Assembly: GCA_028289605.1 (NCBI GenBank) | Contig: JANQON010000005.1 | Span: forward strand, 248,001-312,000 | Origin: Hyphococcus sp. | Lineage (GTDB): Bacteria; Pseudomonadota; Alphaproteobacteria; Caulobacterales; Parvularculaceae | Reading direction: 5' to 3' | Length of the DNA: 64,000 nucleotides | Shown here: positions 1 to 8,147 of the stretch, in pieces | Numbering within the stretch: position 1 is the stretch's first letter | Layout of the letters: each line of letters begins with the position of its first letter | The notes under the pieces: generated by a model | The model's database searches: none | The model's input: the letters and a program-made list of their open reading frames with translations, nothing else | Told to the model about the DNA's origin: nothing | Position numbers and translations under genes: made by a program

Positions 1-536
1 GCCTCGGTTCGGCTCTCGGCTCAATCTCATTGATGCTGAAGGCGGCGCGCACGGCGTTAAGCGGCCTTGCCGTTGGGTTTGGGACTGTTTTTCTGTTAGC
101 GTTGTTCTTTCCAGTCAATCTGGAGAGTCATGAATTGATCGCGCGGACCAATATTGATCCGGAAGTCGTGGCGCTTGCGCTCGCATCCGGCGCCGCGGCG
201 GCTCTATCAATGACAGGCGGGCTGTCCTCGTCGTTGGTCGGGGTTATGGTCGCTGTCGCTCTACTGCCGCCTTCTGCCGCATCGGCCATTTATCTCGGGG
301 TTGGCGATTTCAGGAACGCGTCCGCTGCCGCGATTTTGGTGTTACTGAACGTCATCTGCGTGCTTCTCTCGACACAGATTGTATTTGCCTGGAAAGGCGT
401 ACAACCGCGGCGTTGGTTGCAACAGAAAAACGCCGCGAAGTCGCGTCGCATAAGCTATGTCGTGTGGGCGGCGCTATTGATTGGGCTGTTCGCCCTCGGC
501 CTGTGGATTGGCAATGACGCCGTGTTTGGGAAGTGA
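1..536 (+). CDS. DUF389 family membrane protein, C-terminal part
   Basis: The reading frame is open from base 3 through the left window edge, so the gene starts upstream and only its last ~178 residues are present. The visible part is hydrophobic, with about four membrane segments. It carries the pattern of the DUF389 (TIGR00341-like) family: an ALASGAAAALS stretch, then a Gly/Ser-rich helix, then VAVALLPPSAA, then LGVGDFRNASAAAILVLLNVI. The PP within a membrane helix is typical of this family. Function is not established for the family. The upstream promoter and N-terminal domain lie outside the window. The first ATG inside the window (base 30) is internal and should not be taken as the start. 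Confidence 0.75.
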   Translation, partial: LGSALGSISLMLKAARTALSGLAVGFGTVFLLALFFPVNLESHELIARTNIDPEVVALALASGAAAALSMTGGLSSSLVGVMVAVALLPPSAASAIYLGVGDFRNASAAAILVLLNVICVLLSTQIVFAWKGVQPRRWLQQKNAAKSRRISYVVWAALLIGLFALGLWIGNDAVFGK

Positions 537-626
537 CGACACAACGCGTCACAAGGCGGTCATTGGGGAGGACCCCCGTGAACCACTCTTTCGTCCAATA
601 CCGCTAAAAGACGGAAAACCCAGCCC

Positions 627-944
627 TTACCGCCGCGCCGATGTCAATATCCGCGCGATCAGCCAGATTGGCAAAACGATGGCGCCGCCGATCAGCAGAT
701 AGGTGATGAGATTGACGACCAACCCGCCGAAACTCTCAGAGATGGCGGAGACGAGGTTTCTGACGCTGTTGAAGATGCCTTCCCAGAACTCCAGCGCGCC
801 GACGCCCAGGAAAGAGAATACCGCGCCGACAAAAATGCTGGCGATGACGAGCTGCAGGACCGTGCGTCCGACGCTGCCGCCGAGGACGCGTTTTTTGAAA
901 TCAGCGCCTTCGGACTCGGTGCGGCTGACGTTGTGTTCTTTCAT
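627..944 (-). CDS. Small two-helix membrane protein, DUF6460-like
   Basis: A 105-residue protein with a polar N-terminus (about 28 residues) and two predicted membrane helices at roughly 29-49 and 77-100, ending in a short basic tail (ILTSARR). Composition and layout resemble the short alphaproteobacterial proteins grouped as DUF6460. That assignment is from memory of the family and is only moderately sure. It lies between a DUF389 gene and an mscS-like gene, so three membrane protein genes sit side by side, but nothing shows a shared role. Function unknown. Confidence 0.65.
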   Translation of the reverse strand: MKEHNVSRTESEGADFKKRVLGGSVGRTVLQLVIASIFVGAVFSFLGVGALEFWEGIFNSVRNLVSAISESFGGLVVNLITYLLIGGAIVLPIWLIARILTSARR

Positions 945-1002
945 AGTCTACTGACCCTCTTCCCCGGTCCCCTAGCTAAGGTATACGCGGGCCGCCCCGG
1001 TT

Positions 1003-1902
1003 TCAATGAGCGGACGTGACTGAAGGCGACGAATCGCTCTCCGCGGCGATTTCCGTATAGACCGACCGGGTCGGGAACGGGATTGAAACGCCGTTGGCGT
1101 CGAAGCTTTCCTTGACGGTCTTGGTTAACGCCCATTTCACGGGGAAGTAGTCGGCGCGGTCCACCCACACGCGGCAGATGATATCGACTGAGGAATCGCC
1201 GAGATTATCGACCGCGATGGTTGGTTCCGGGTCGGTTTTGCAGCGGGCGTCTTTTTCAACTTCCGCGCGAATAAGATCCATGGCGCGATCGAGATTGTCG
1301 CTATAGGAGACGCCGAAGACGAGATCGACGCGGCGGGTCTCATAGCCGGCGAAATTGGTGATGACGTCGTCGAAAATCTTGCCGTTGGGGACGATGATCA
1401 TCTTGTTGTCGACGGTGGCGATCTCGGTGGTGAAGAGGCCGATCTGTTTCACCGTGCCGGAAACCCCGGCCGCTTCCACATAGTCGCCGACGTCGAACGG
1501 GCGAAAGCCGAGCATCATGACGCCGGAGGCGACGTGTCCCAGGGTGCCTTGCAAAGCGAGGCCGATGGCGAGGCCGGCCGCGCCGATCACCGCTGCAAAG
1601 CTGGTCGTCGGCACGCCGAACACCCCGAGGGTGGTGATCACCACAAGCGCGATCAGCGCATAGTATATAAGGCTCGAAAGAAACCCCGACAGGGTCTCGT
1701 CGATGCGCTGAGACTTCAGCATCGCCTTTTTCACGAAATTGCGCACCCGCGCGGCGACCCAGAGGCCGACCACCAGCACGACCAGGGCGCCGGCGGCGCT
1801 CGGCAAAAACGCAGCGGCCTTTTCCACAAGACCCTGAAGAAACTGAATGGCGACGTTAAAGTCGCCGGACTGAATGGCTTCGCGCGCGATTTCGCCCTGC
1901 AT
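1003..1902 (-). CDS. MscS-family small-conductance mechanosensitive channel
   Basis: A 299-residue inner-membrane channel that would open under membrane tension to release solutes during hypo-osmotic shock. It has the minimal MscS build: three membrane helices (about 33-53, 74-95 and 101-130), then the cytoplasmic beta and alpha/beta domains. The pore-lining third helix is visible as the Gly/Ala-rich GAAGLAIGLALQGTLGHVASG, followed by the family hallmark FRPFDVGDYVEAAGVSGTV and later VPNGKIFDDVITNF. The length is close to E. coli MscS (286). The C-terminus has a short Ser-rich tail. It is divergent from the DUF2793 gene. Confidence 0.93.
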   Translation of the reverse strand: MQGEIAREAIQSGDFNVAIQFLQGLVEKAAAFLPSAAGALVVLVVGLWVAARVRNFVKKAMLKSQRIDETLSGFLSSLIYYALIALVVITTLGVFGVPTTSFAAVIGAAGLAIGLALQGTLGHVASGVMMLGFRPFDVGDYVEAAGVSGTVKQIGLFTTEIATVDNKMIIVPNGKIFDDVITNFAGYETRRVDLVFGVSYSDNLDRAMDLIRAEVEKDARCKTDPEPTIAVDNLGDSSVDIICRVWVDRADYFPVKWALTKTVKESFDANGVSIPFPTRSVYTEIAAESDSSPSVTSAH

Positions 1903-2128
1903 GGGAAACCCTTTCTCGATTGTCTGACTTCTGTTTCGTTGCGGGCGCTATAGCGAAGCTCGGCTGCGAGGTGAAGGCGCAACCGAAACGCGAATGGACG
2001 GCGAAGCGGTTCGCGCGTCAGGGGAAAAATCTGCAAAAATCGGCTTTCGGTGCGTAGTTATGCTCCCCTTCTCGGGCCCGGCGTATACTGCGCCGAGTTT
2101 CGTCAGTTGCGTATGAGAGAGGATCTCA

Positions 2129-3241
2129 ATGGAGCAGTCGCCCCGTCTCGCCCTGTCCTATGTGGCGCCCAGCCAGGCGCAGAAACATGTCACCGTCAAC
2201 GAAACCTTCCGGCGTCTCGACGCGCTGGTTCAGCTATCGGTTCGCTCACGGAGCGTCTCAGCCGAACCCGGCGCGCCGGCGGAGGGCGATGGTTATATTC
2301 TTCCCGCCAGTCCGTCGGGAACGGCGTGGGATTACTACGCGGAAAAAGACATCGCCGTTTATCAGGACGGCGCCTGGATCGCCGTTGCGCCGGTTGAAGG
2401 CTTGCGGGCCTATGTCGCCGACGAGGCGATCATCGTCGCCTTTGACGGGACGGCCTGGACCGGACGCATGATCGAGCCGCAGGAAGAGGCCGCAAAGTTC
2501 GGCGTCAACGCATCGGCTGACGCCACGAACAAACTGACGGTGAAATCCGACGCCGTTCTCTTGAGCCATGACGATGTCACGCCCGGGACCGGCGACATCA
2601 GGATCAATCTCAACAAGGCGGCGACGGCGAACACCGCGGCCCACCTTTTTCAGAGCGGGTATTCCGGAAGGGCCGAATTCGGGCTCGCCGGCGACGATGA
2701 CTTTCGCGTCAAGGTGAGCGCCGACGGGGCGAGCTGGCGCGACGCCCTGAAAGCGGACGGGGCGACGGGGACGCTTTATTTGCCTGCGGGTCTGCGGCTC
2801 GGCGCCGACGCCGCCGCGAACGAACTCGCCGACTACGAGACGGGAACCTGGACGCCGGCGCTCGGCGCCTCGGCGAGCGGGGATCTCAGCGCCGCCACGG
2901 GCGTGACCGCCGCCTACGCCTATTTCACCAAGGTGGGACCCCTCGTGACCGTCCATTGCGGTTTCGACGTTGCTGGCCTGACCGCGACGACCTTCGCGCA
3001 GAAGTCGTCGTTGGAGGTGTCGGGCCTTCCCTTCGCGCCGCGCAATGACGGGGGCGATATCGATATGGGCGGGGTCTCGGGCCTTGTTCTGGGAACCAGC
3101 ATCGGCGCGGCGAGTTCCGTCCTCTCGGGCGGCGTCGCATCAACGCACACGCTGGTCGTCCTTGTTTGTTACGCCGGCGCCGCCGAGGCGCAGAACACGG
3201 ACCGCTTTCATGTTTGCGCCGTCTATCACACCGATGACTAA
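2129..3241 (+). CDS. DUF2793 domain protein, phage/GTA tail-associated
   Basis: 370 residues. The first ~110 residues match the DUF2793 pattern: LALSYVAPSQAQKHVTVNE, then a DGYILPASPSGTAWDYYAEKD segment, then AYVADEAIIVAFDGTAWTG. DUF2793 occurs in phage-like and gene-transfer-agent-linked proteins, often in tail-fibre position. The C-terminal two-thirds is Ala/Gly/Asp-rich beta-type sequence, as in fibre or tip proteins, with TGTWTPALG-like repeats common in tail fibres. Its stop overlaps the start of a lysozyme gene by eight bases, so the two are translationally coupled. No capsid, terminase or portal genes lie near, so this is an isolated accessory module. Confidence 0.8.
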   Translation: MEQSPRLALSYVAPSQAQKHVTVNETFRRLDALVQLSVRSRSVSAEPGAPAEGDGYILPASPSGTAWDYYAEKDIAVYQDGAWIAVAPVEGLRAYVADEAIIVAFDGTAWTGRMIEPQEEAAKFGVNASADATNKLTVKSDAVLLSHDDVTPGTGDIRINLNKAATANTAAHLFQSGYSGRAEFGLAGDDDFRVKVSADGASWRDALKADGATGTLYLPAGLRLGADAAANELADYETGTWTPALGASASGDLSAATGVTAAYAYFTKVGPLVTVHCGFDVAGLTATTFAQKSSLEVSGLPFAPRNDGGDIDMGGVSGLVLGTSIGAASSVLSGGVASTHTLVVLVCYAGAAEAQNTDRFHVCAVYHTDD

Positions 3242-3767
3242 GCGGCGCCGAAACCCCGAACGCACGAGCAACGCCGGCGTCGCTTTCATCAAAAAGTGGG
3301 AAGGCCTGGAGACAAAAGCCTACCGCGATGTCGCCGGTGTCTGGACCATCGGTTATGGGCATACGGAAGGGTTTCGCGACGGGCGCTTCGGGCCTGGCGA
3401 CAAGATCAGACCCTTTGAGGCCGACATGCTCCTGCGCGAGGACTTAAAGAGCCGGGAAGAAACAGTGTCGGAGCTTGTCGCCGTTGCGCTGAACCAGAAC
3501 GAGTTCGACGCGCTCGTGTCCTTTGAGTTCAACACTGGCGGGCTTCGCCGGTCGACGGCCCTGCGCCGACTCAACGAGGACAACCGGATGGGCGCCGCCG
3601 ATGCGCTCACCTGGTGGAACAAGGCGCGCATTGATGACGAGCTTGTCGCTGTCCGCGGCCTGACCCGGCGGCGCGCGGCGGAGGCGATGTTGTTTCTAAA
3701 ACCGATAGCGGCGCCCGGAACAAAGAAAGCGCCGCATGGGCGGCGCTTTCAGGGGAGGGCTGGATGA
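3234..3767 (+). CDS. GH24 phage-type lysozyme (endolysin)
   Basis: A 177-residue muramidase that hydrolyses the MurNAc-GlcNAc bond of peptidoglycan. The T4/P21-lysozyme signature is clear: KKWEGLETKAYRDVAGVWTI and GYGHT, giving the catalytic set Glu23, Asp32 and Thr38 with the T4 spacing of 9 and 6. The later EFDALVSFEFNTGG and RAAEAMLF motifs also fit. I chose the ATG at 3234 because it overlaps the DUF2793 stop (ATGACTAA) and puts the domain at the N-terminus; the frame is open further upstream, but that would be antisense-like reading through the neighbour. No signal peptide is visible, so release would need a holin or lysis from elsewhere. Confidence 0.9.
   Translation: MTKRRRNPERTSNAGVAFIKKWEGLETKAYRDVAGVWTIGYGHTEGFRDGRFGPGDKIRPFEADMLLREDLKSREETVSELVAVALNQNEFDALVSFEFNTGGLRRSTALRRLNEDNRMGAADALTWWNKARIDDELVAVRGLTRRRAAEAMLFLKPIAAPGTKKAPHGRRFQGRAG
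3725..3750. terminator. Hairpin between convergent lysozyme and msrB genes
   Basis: An 11-bp perfect stem (GAAAGCGCCGC / GCGGCGCTTTC) with an ATGG loop lies within the last codons of the lysozyme gene, between two convergent genes. The arms begin with AAA and end with TTT, but no long U-run follows on either strand. It could be a weak bidirectional terminator or simply a coding hairpin. Confidence 0.35.
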
Positions 3768-3775
3768 TCGGCGTC

Positions 3776-4285
3776 TCAGGCCGGCTTGAAGGTCAGCGCC
3801 ACGCCGTTGTTGCAATAGCGCAGACCCGTCGGCGCCGGGCCGTCCTTGAAAACATGGCCCTGATGGCCGCCGCAGCGCGCGCAGTGATATTCGGTGCGCG
3901 GAATCACCAGTTTGAAGTCGGTCTTGGTCCCGAGCGCGCCGGGGATGTAATCGAAAAAGCTCGGCCAGCCGGTGCCGCTGTCGAATTTCGTGTCCGACTT
4001 GAAAAGCTCAAAGCCGCAGCCGGCGCAGGCGTAAACGCCCTCGCGCTTTTCGTCGTTCAGCTCGCTCGAGCCCGGTCGTTCGGTTGCTTCCCGGCGCAAT
4101 ACCGCAAACGCTTCAGGCGACAGGCGTTCTTTCCATTCTTTTTCGGACAACTGCCATTTGTCGTAATCGGGTATGGTCGACGGATCCGGTTTGTCTTTCG
4201 CCATCACTTTCTCCTCGCGGACGCCGCAGGCCGCGCCGGCGCCGAGAAGGGCGAGGGTCGCGCTGCGTCTTGTCAAAGTCTTCAT
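3776..4285 (-). CDS. msrB: Peptide-methionine (R)-S-oxide reductase, exported
   Basis: 169 residues from the ATG at 4285. It reduces methionine-R-sulfoxide in proteins. The MsrB domain has both zinc Cys pairs (CAGC at 87-90, CARC at 135-138), the GTGWPSF motif, and RYCNNG with the catalytic Cys158. The N-terminus MKTLTRRSATLALLGAGAAC has twin arginines, a hydrophobic stretch and a Cys that could be lipidated, so the enzyme probably acts in the periplasm on oxidised envelope proteins. A longer start at 4321 would hide this leader and is less likely. It lies convergent with the lysozyme gene. Confidence 0.93.
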   Translation of the reverse strand: MKTLTRRSATLALLGAGAACGVREEKVMAKDKPDPSTIPDYDKWQLSEKEWKERLSPEAFAVLRREATERPGSSELNDEKREGVYACAGCGFELFKSDTKFDSGTGWPSFFDYIPGALGTKTDFKLVIPRTEYHCARCGGHQGHVFKDGPAPTGLRYCNNGVALTFKPA

Positions 4286-4341
4286 CGGTCTATCCGCCTT
4301 GTTGCCGCATGTCAGGAGCAAATACGTAGCGACCGCGGCGG

Positions 4342-5280
4342 TCAGATGATACGGGCGGCGAGTTCACAAACCGGCGCCAGCAGCAAGAGCAACCCCGCAT
4401 CGCGGTTCGATTTGAAACGGATCAAGCAATTGTGAGGGTCGTTAACGTCAACACTGCGGATCTGCCAGGCGAAATGCAGCCCGGCCGGGATAAGCGCCAG
4501 GTAATAAACTGCGCCGGCGCCGATCAGCGCCCCCGCGGCGGCGAACGCAGCGACGGCAGCTACGAAAAACGCCGCCAGCCAGGGCTTAGTCGCGTCGCCG
4601 AGTTTCAGCGCCGTCGATTTCACGCCGATCAGCGCGTCGTCTTCCTTGTCCTGATGGGCGTAGATGGTGTCGTAGCCGAGGGTCCAGGCGATCCCGGCGG
4701 CGTAGATCGCGAAGGCCTCCGCTTGCAGCGTTCCCGCTGCCGCGGCGTAACCTATCAGCGCGCCCCAGTTAAAGGTGAGGCCGAGCCAGGCTTGCGGCCA
4801 ATAGGTGACGCGCTTCATGAACGGATAGGCGGCGACAAGGGCGAGCGAGCCGAGCCCGAGAACGATCGTGAACCGATTAAATTGCAGAAGGACGATGAGA
4901 CCGATAAGGCAAAGGGCGACGAGAAAAACCCATGCCTGCTTCGTTGTGATCTGGCCCGAAGGAATGGGGCGCAAAGCGGTGCGCTCGACTTGCGCGTCAA
5001 AATCCTGATCGACAATGTCGTTGTAGGCGCACCCCGCCCCGCGCATGACGAAGGCGCCGACGCCCATCAACAAGGCGTGCCAAAGAAAGGCCGGACTGGG
5101 GTGCCCCGCAACGGCGGCGAGGGTCAGCCCCCACAGACACGGAATAAAGAGCAGCCACGTCCCGATCGGCCGGTCGGCGCGCGCAAGGCGCAAGTACGGC
5201 TGCGCGGATCCGGGCATGTGCTCGACCCAGGTCCCGGATTTGGCGTCCGGCGTGGAAGGGGAGACGGGCGTGGTGGTCAT
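4342..5280 (-). CDS. ubiA: 4-hydroxybenzoate octaprenyltransferase
   Basis: 312-residue membrane enzyme that attaches the polyprenyl tail to 4-hydroxybenzoate in ubiquinone synthesis. Both Mg-diphosphate binding Asp-rich motifs are present: NDIVDQDFDAQVERT (about 87-101) and DTIYAHQDKEDD (about 204-215), within a multi-helix membrane protein. RPIPSG after the first motif is typical of UbiA. The first ~25 residues are a non-conserved cytoplasmic extension. It is divergent from the GIY-YIG gene, and a palindromic repeat lies in the spacer. Confidence 0.95.
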   Translation of the reverse strand: MTTTPVSPSTPDAKSGTWVEHMPGSAQPYLRLARADRPIGTWLLFIPCLWGLTLAAVAGHPSPAFLWHALLMGVGAFVMRGAGCAYNDIVDQDFDAQVERTALRPIPSGQITTKQAWVFLVALCLIGLIVLLQFNRFTIVLGLGSLALVAAYPFMKRVTYWPQAWLGLTFNWGALIGYAAAAGTLQAEAFAIYAAGIAWTLGYDTIYAHQDKEDDALIGVKSTALKLGDATKPWLAAFFVAAVAAFAAAGALIGAGAVYYLALIPAGLHFAWQIRSVDVNDPHNCLIRFKSNRDAGLLLLLAPVCELAARII

Positions 5281-5329
5281 GGGTCCTTTCTACTTGGAAG
5301 CCGCCGATTGCAAAATGCGTTATCTTATC

Positions 5330-5404
5330 CCGCTCATCCCCGCGCAAGCGGGGATCCAATGTCAAACTATGCCGCTGGATCCCGGCTTGCGCGGGGATGA
5401 GCGG
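5330..5404. repeat. Palindromic repeat copy 1, left of the GIY-YIG gene
   Basis: Two 29-base arms (5330-5358 and 5376-5404) in inverted orientation, with one mismatch between them, separated by 17 bases. Each arm begins CCGCTCATCCCC and contains its own short hairpin (left arm: ATCCCCGC GCAA GCGGGGAT). The right arm ends only nine bases before the GIY-YIG start codon. Structure and length match a REPIN-like pair of REP elements. Copies 2 and 3 lie at 5711-5787 and 8148-8232. Confidence 0.85.
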
Positions 5405-5413
5405 AGGAGGAAT

Positions 5414-5701
5414 ATGTCCTTCTACGTCTACATTCTCGCCAACAAAAAGCACGGTACTCTGTACACCGGCATGACGGATGATCTCGCAAAGCGCGTGTGG
5501 ATGCACAAAGAGAAGACGATCAAAGGCTTTACATCGAAGTACGGCGTCGACCGGCTTGTTTGGTGCGAGGAACACGAATCACGAGAAAGCGCATTTATTC
5601 GGGAACGTGCGATCAAGAAATGGAACAGAGCGTGGAAGATAGAGCTGATTGAGAAAGACAATCCTGACTGGAAAGACCTGTATGAAACCATCATGCATTA
5701 G
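5414..5701 (+). CDS. GIY-YIG nuclease, small single-domain (YhbQ/UPF0213-like)
   Basis: A 95-residue protein from the ATG at 5414, preceded by GGAGGAGG. It is almost only a GIY-YIG nuclease domain: FYVYIL and GTLYTGMTDDLAKRVWMHK at the N-terminus (the YIL...YTG variant of the motif, with the catalytic Arg before VWMHK), then GFTSKYGVDRLVW, and the metal-binding Glu in ESRESAFIRERAIKKW. The end, WKIELIEKDNPDWKDLYE, is typical of a short family found in many copies in some proteobacterial genomes. The gene is bracketed by two copies of a 29-base-arm palindromic repeat, the left ending just before the start and the right beginning ten bases after the stop. It may act on those repeats, as RAYT transposases act on REPs; that is inference. 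Confidence 0.9.
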   Translation: MSFYVYILANKKHGTLYTGMTDDLAKRVWMHKEKTIKGFTSKYGVDRLVWCEEHESRESAFIRERAIKKWNRAWKIELIEKDNPDWKDLYETIMH

Positions 5702-5710
5702 ACTGTTATT

Positions 5711-5787
5711 CCGCTCATCCCCGCGAAAGCGGGGATCCAGCAGCATCCTTTAAGTGGGTGGATTCCCGCTTTCGCGGGAATGAGCGG
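5711..5787. repeat. Palindromic repeat copy 2, right of the GIY-YIG gene
   Basis: Arms of 29 bases at 5711-5739 and 5759-5787, inverted, separated by 19 bases. Each arm has an internal hairpin (left: ATCCCCGC GAAA GCGGGGAT; right: ATTCCCGC TTTC GCGGGAAT). The two differences between the arms are compensatory within the inner hairpin (C-G replaced by T-A on both sides), which suggests that the hairpin in each arm is under selection. It starts ten bases after the GIY-YIG stop and could also act as its terminator, since GGTTTTTTGTT follows. Confidence 0.85.
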
Positions 5788-5843
5788 GTTTTTTGTTGGA
5801 ATGGAAACTCATCACCATCAGCCGAATTGAGCGAATTTCTCAG

Positions 5844-6614
5844 ATGACCCCACGCCTCCACATCACCTCGCCTCTCGCCGAAAACGCCGCCGCACCCTTA
5901 AGCGCGGAGCAGGCCCACTACCTGAAGAACGTGCTGCGCCGCGACATTGAAAGCGAAATCTTGGTGTTCAACGGCGAGGACGGCGAGTTTTCAGCGATCA
6001 TCATCGAGCTAAAGAAAAAGGGCGGCGTTGCTCGCCTCGTTCGACGGACCCGGGCGCCGGCGCCGGAACCGGATCTCGATCTTTGGTTTGCGCCGGTCAA
6101 GCGCGGACCTCTTGAGACCATCGTCCAAAAAGCGGTGGAGCTCGGAGCGGCTCGGTTGCGCCCGGTGGTCACAGAACGAACCGTCTCGGCGCGGATTAAT
6201 CGCGACCGGCTTGAAGCGATCGCTGCTGAAGCGGCTGAACAATGCGGACGCCTCAGCGTTCCCCCGGTGAGTGAGGCGGTCAGTTTCAAGATGATGCTGG
6301 CTGACTGGCCCGAAGATCGTCGCCTGATGTTTTGCGACGAGGCCGGCGATGATGAAACGCTTGAATGGGGCGGCGCGGAGGGCCGCGCGCGCCCTGCGTT
6401 AGAGGCGCTGAAGGACGTTGATAGCAATACTGATAAATGGGCGTTGCTGATCGGACCCGAAGGCGGCTTTTCGCCGGCGGAACGGGCGATATTACGCAGC
6501 GAAGACTGGGTCACGCCGGTGACGCTGGGCCCGCGCATATTGCGCGCCGATACGGCGGCCATCGCTGCGATGGCGCTGTGGCAGGCGGCGCTCGGCGACT
6601 GGCGGCGGTCGTGA
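5844..6614 (+). CDS. rsmE: 16S rRNA (uracil-1498-N3)-methyltransferase
   Basis: 256 residues from the ATG at 5844. It methylates U1498 of 16S rRNA using SAM. The N-terminal PUA-like domain (to about 72) includes LSAEQAHYLKNVLR, and the C-terminal SPOUT (trefoil-knot) domain has KAVELGAARLRPVVTERT, LIGPEGGFSPAE (about 202-213) and LGPRILRADTAA (about 228-239), all diagnostic for RsmE. I preferred 5844 to an earlier frame opening at 5793 because the family starts near the sequence PRLHIT. It precedes gshA on the same strand. Confidence 0.95.
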   Translation: MTPRLHITSPLAENAAAPLSAEQAHYLKNVLRRDIESEILVFNGEDGEFSAIIIELKKKGGVARLVRRTRAPAPEPDLDLWFAPVKRGPLETIVQKAVELGAARLRPVVTERTVSARINRDRLEAIAAEAAEQCGRLSVPPVSEAVSFKMMLADWPEDRRLMFCDEAGDDETLEWGGAEGRARPALEALKDVDSNTDKWALLIGPEGGFSPAERAILRSEDWVTPVTLGPRILRADTAAIAAMALWQAALGDWRRS

Positions 6615-6712
6615 CGTCACGGGCGCGTGATGCGCTCGAGGCTTGGCGATTGCCGGAACCCGCAGTAAGGCGAGGGGACTTGGGAATTGGGCTGGCGAGG
6701 AGTTAGCGCGAC

Positions 6713-8086
6713 GTGACCACGGGCAGGGAGCCTTCCGGCGATTCGCCGCTGATCGAATCAAAAGCGCAGCTGGTTGATTACATCGCCGCCGGCTGCAAAC
6801 CGAAAGATGCGTGGCGCATTGGCACCGAACACGAAAAGTTCGTCTTTTGCCGCACCAATTTAACGCCTGTTCCTTACGAGGGCGACGCTGGCATTCGCGC
6901 CATCCTTGAAAAGCTCAGTGTCGAGACCGGTTGGGACATTATCTACGAAGGCGACCTGCCGATCGGTCTGAAGGGCGACGGCGCCAGCGTATCGTTGGAG
7001 CCGGGCGGACAGTTCGAACTTTCCGGCGCCGCGCTGGATAATCTTCATCTCACCTGCGACGAGGTGCACCGACATCTCGATGCCGTGAAAAAAGTCTGCG
7101 ATCCCTTGGGCGTCGCTTTTCTCGGCATGGGCTTCGCCCCGACCTGGACGCTTGATGAAACCCCGCGCATGCCCAAGGCGCGCTACAACATCATGCGCAG
7201 TTACATGCCGACGGTCGGAACCCTCGGCCTCGACATGATGCATCGCACCTGCACCATCCAGGTCAATCTCGACTACGCGTCAGAAGCGGACATGGCGATG
7301 AAGTTTAAAACGTCGCTTGCCCTGCAGCCGATTGCGACGGCGCTGTTCGCCAATTCCGGGCTTAAGGAGGGCGCGCCGTCAGGCTTTGCGTCCTATCGCG
7401 CGCATATCTGGACCGACACCGACCCTGATCGCACGGGGTTATTGCACTTTGTTTTTGAGAACGGTTTTGGCTTCGAGCGTTACGTTGACTACATGCTCGA
7501 CGTGCCGATGTATTTCGTGCGCCGTGGCGGGGAGTTTATCAACGCTGCGGGGCTGTCGTTTCGCGATTTTCTGAAGGGCGAGCTTTCCGTTCTTCCCGGC
7601 GAGAAGCCGACCATGGACGACTGGGAAGACCATCTGTCTACGGCCTTTCCGGAAGTGCGGCTGAAGTCCTTTCTGGAAATGCGCGGCGCCGACGGCGGGC
7701 CCTGGGCGCGTATCTGCGCCCTGCCGGCGCTGTGGGTGGGCCTTCTCTATGACGACGCGGCGCTCGCCGCCGCCTGGGATCTCGCCAAGGACTGGACCCG
7801 GGAAGAACGCGACGCCTTGCGCGAGGACGCGGCGCGTCTTGGCTTCAAAGCAGAGGTCGGCGGTCGTTCGGTTCAGGATATCGCCCTCGACGTTCTGCAA
7901 ATCTCCCGCGAGGGCTTACGCGCCCGCGCGCGCATCGGCAATTTGAAAGAGGACGAGACGACCTATCTCGATCCGCTCGTCAAAATCGCCAAAAGCGGCG
8001 TGACCATGGGCGAGTACACCGCCGACCGGTTTCTCAATCAGTTGGACGGTGATGCGAAAACGCTTTTTGAGGAGTGCAAGTACTAG
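6713..8086 (+). CDS. gshA: Glutamate-cysteine ligase, plant/alphaproteobacterial type
   Basis: 457 residues. It joins glutamate and cysteine, the first step of glutathione synthesis, using ATP. The sequence belongs to the GCS2 group typical of alphaproteobacteria and plants: WRIGTEHEKFVF near residue 34, GDGASVSLEPGGQFELSGA at about 88-106, MMHRTCTIQVNLDY at about 176-189, and MYFVRRGGEFI. The start is GTG at 6713, with AGGAG ten bases upstream. The length matches the family (~455). Confidence 0.95.
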   Translation: MTTGREPSGDSPLIESKAQLVDYIAAGCKPKDAWRIGTEHEKFVFCRTNLTPVPYEGDAGIRAILEKLSVETGWDIIYEGDLPIGLKGDGASVSLEPGGQFELSGAALDNLHLTCDEVHRHLDAVKKVCDPLGVAFLGMGFAPTWTLDETPRMPKARYNIMRSYMPTVGTLGLDMMHRTCTIQVNLDYASEADMAMKFKTSLALQPIATALFANSGLKEGAPSGFASYRAHIWTDTDPDRTGLLHFVFENGFGFERYVDYMLDVPMYFVRRGGEFINAAGLSFRDFLKGELSVLPGEKPTMDDWEDHLSTAFPEVRLKSFLEMRGADGGPWARICALPALWVGLLYDDAALAAAWDLAKDWTREERDALREDAARLGFKAEVGGRSVQDIALDVLQISREGLRARARIGNLKEDETTYLDPLVKIAKSGVTMGEYTADRFLNQLDGDAKTLFEECKY

Positions 8087-8147
8087 TGTTGGTTGGAGAC
8101 CGTTTAGGAGTGCGCTTTTGATCCTGCGAGTCGAAAAACCAATTTCA

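Noticed and set aside
2129-3767. Full prophage
   Set aside because: No integrase, terminase, portal, capsid or att repeats; only two genes, so a prophage is not supported.
4432-5400. Plus-strand frame of 322 codons over ubiA
   Set aside because: Opposite to the UbiA gene, low-complexity Arg/Gly-rich translation without any signature.
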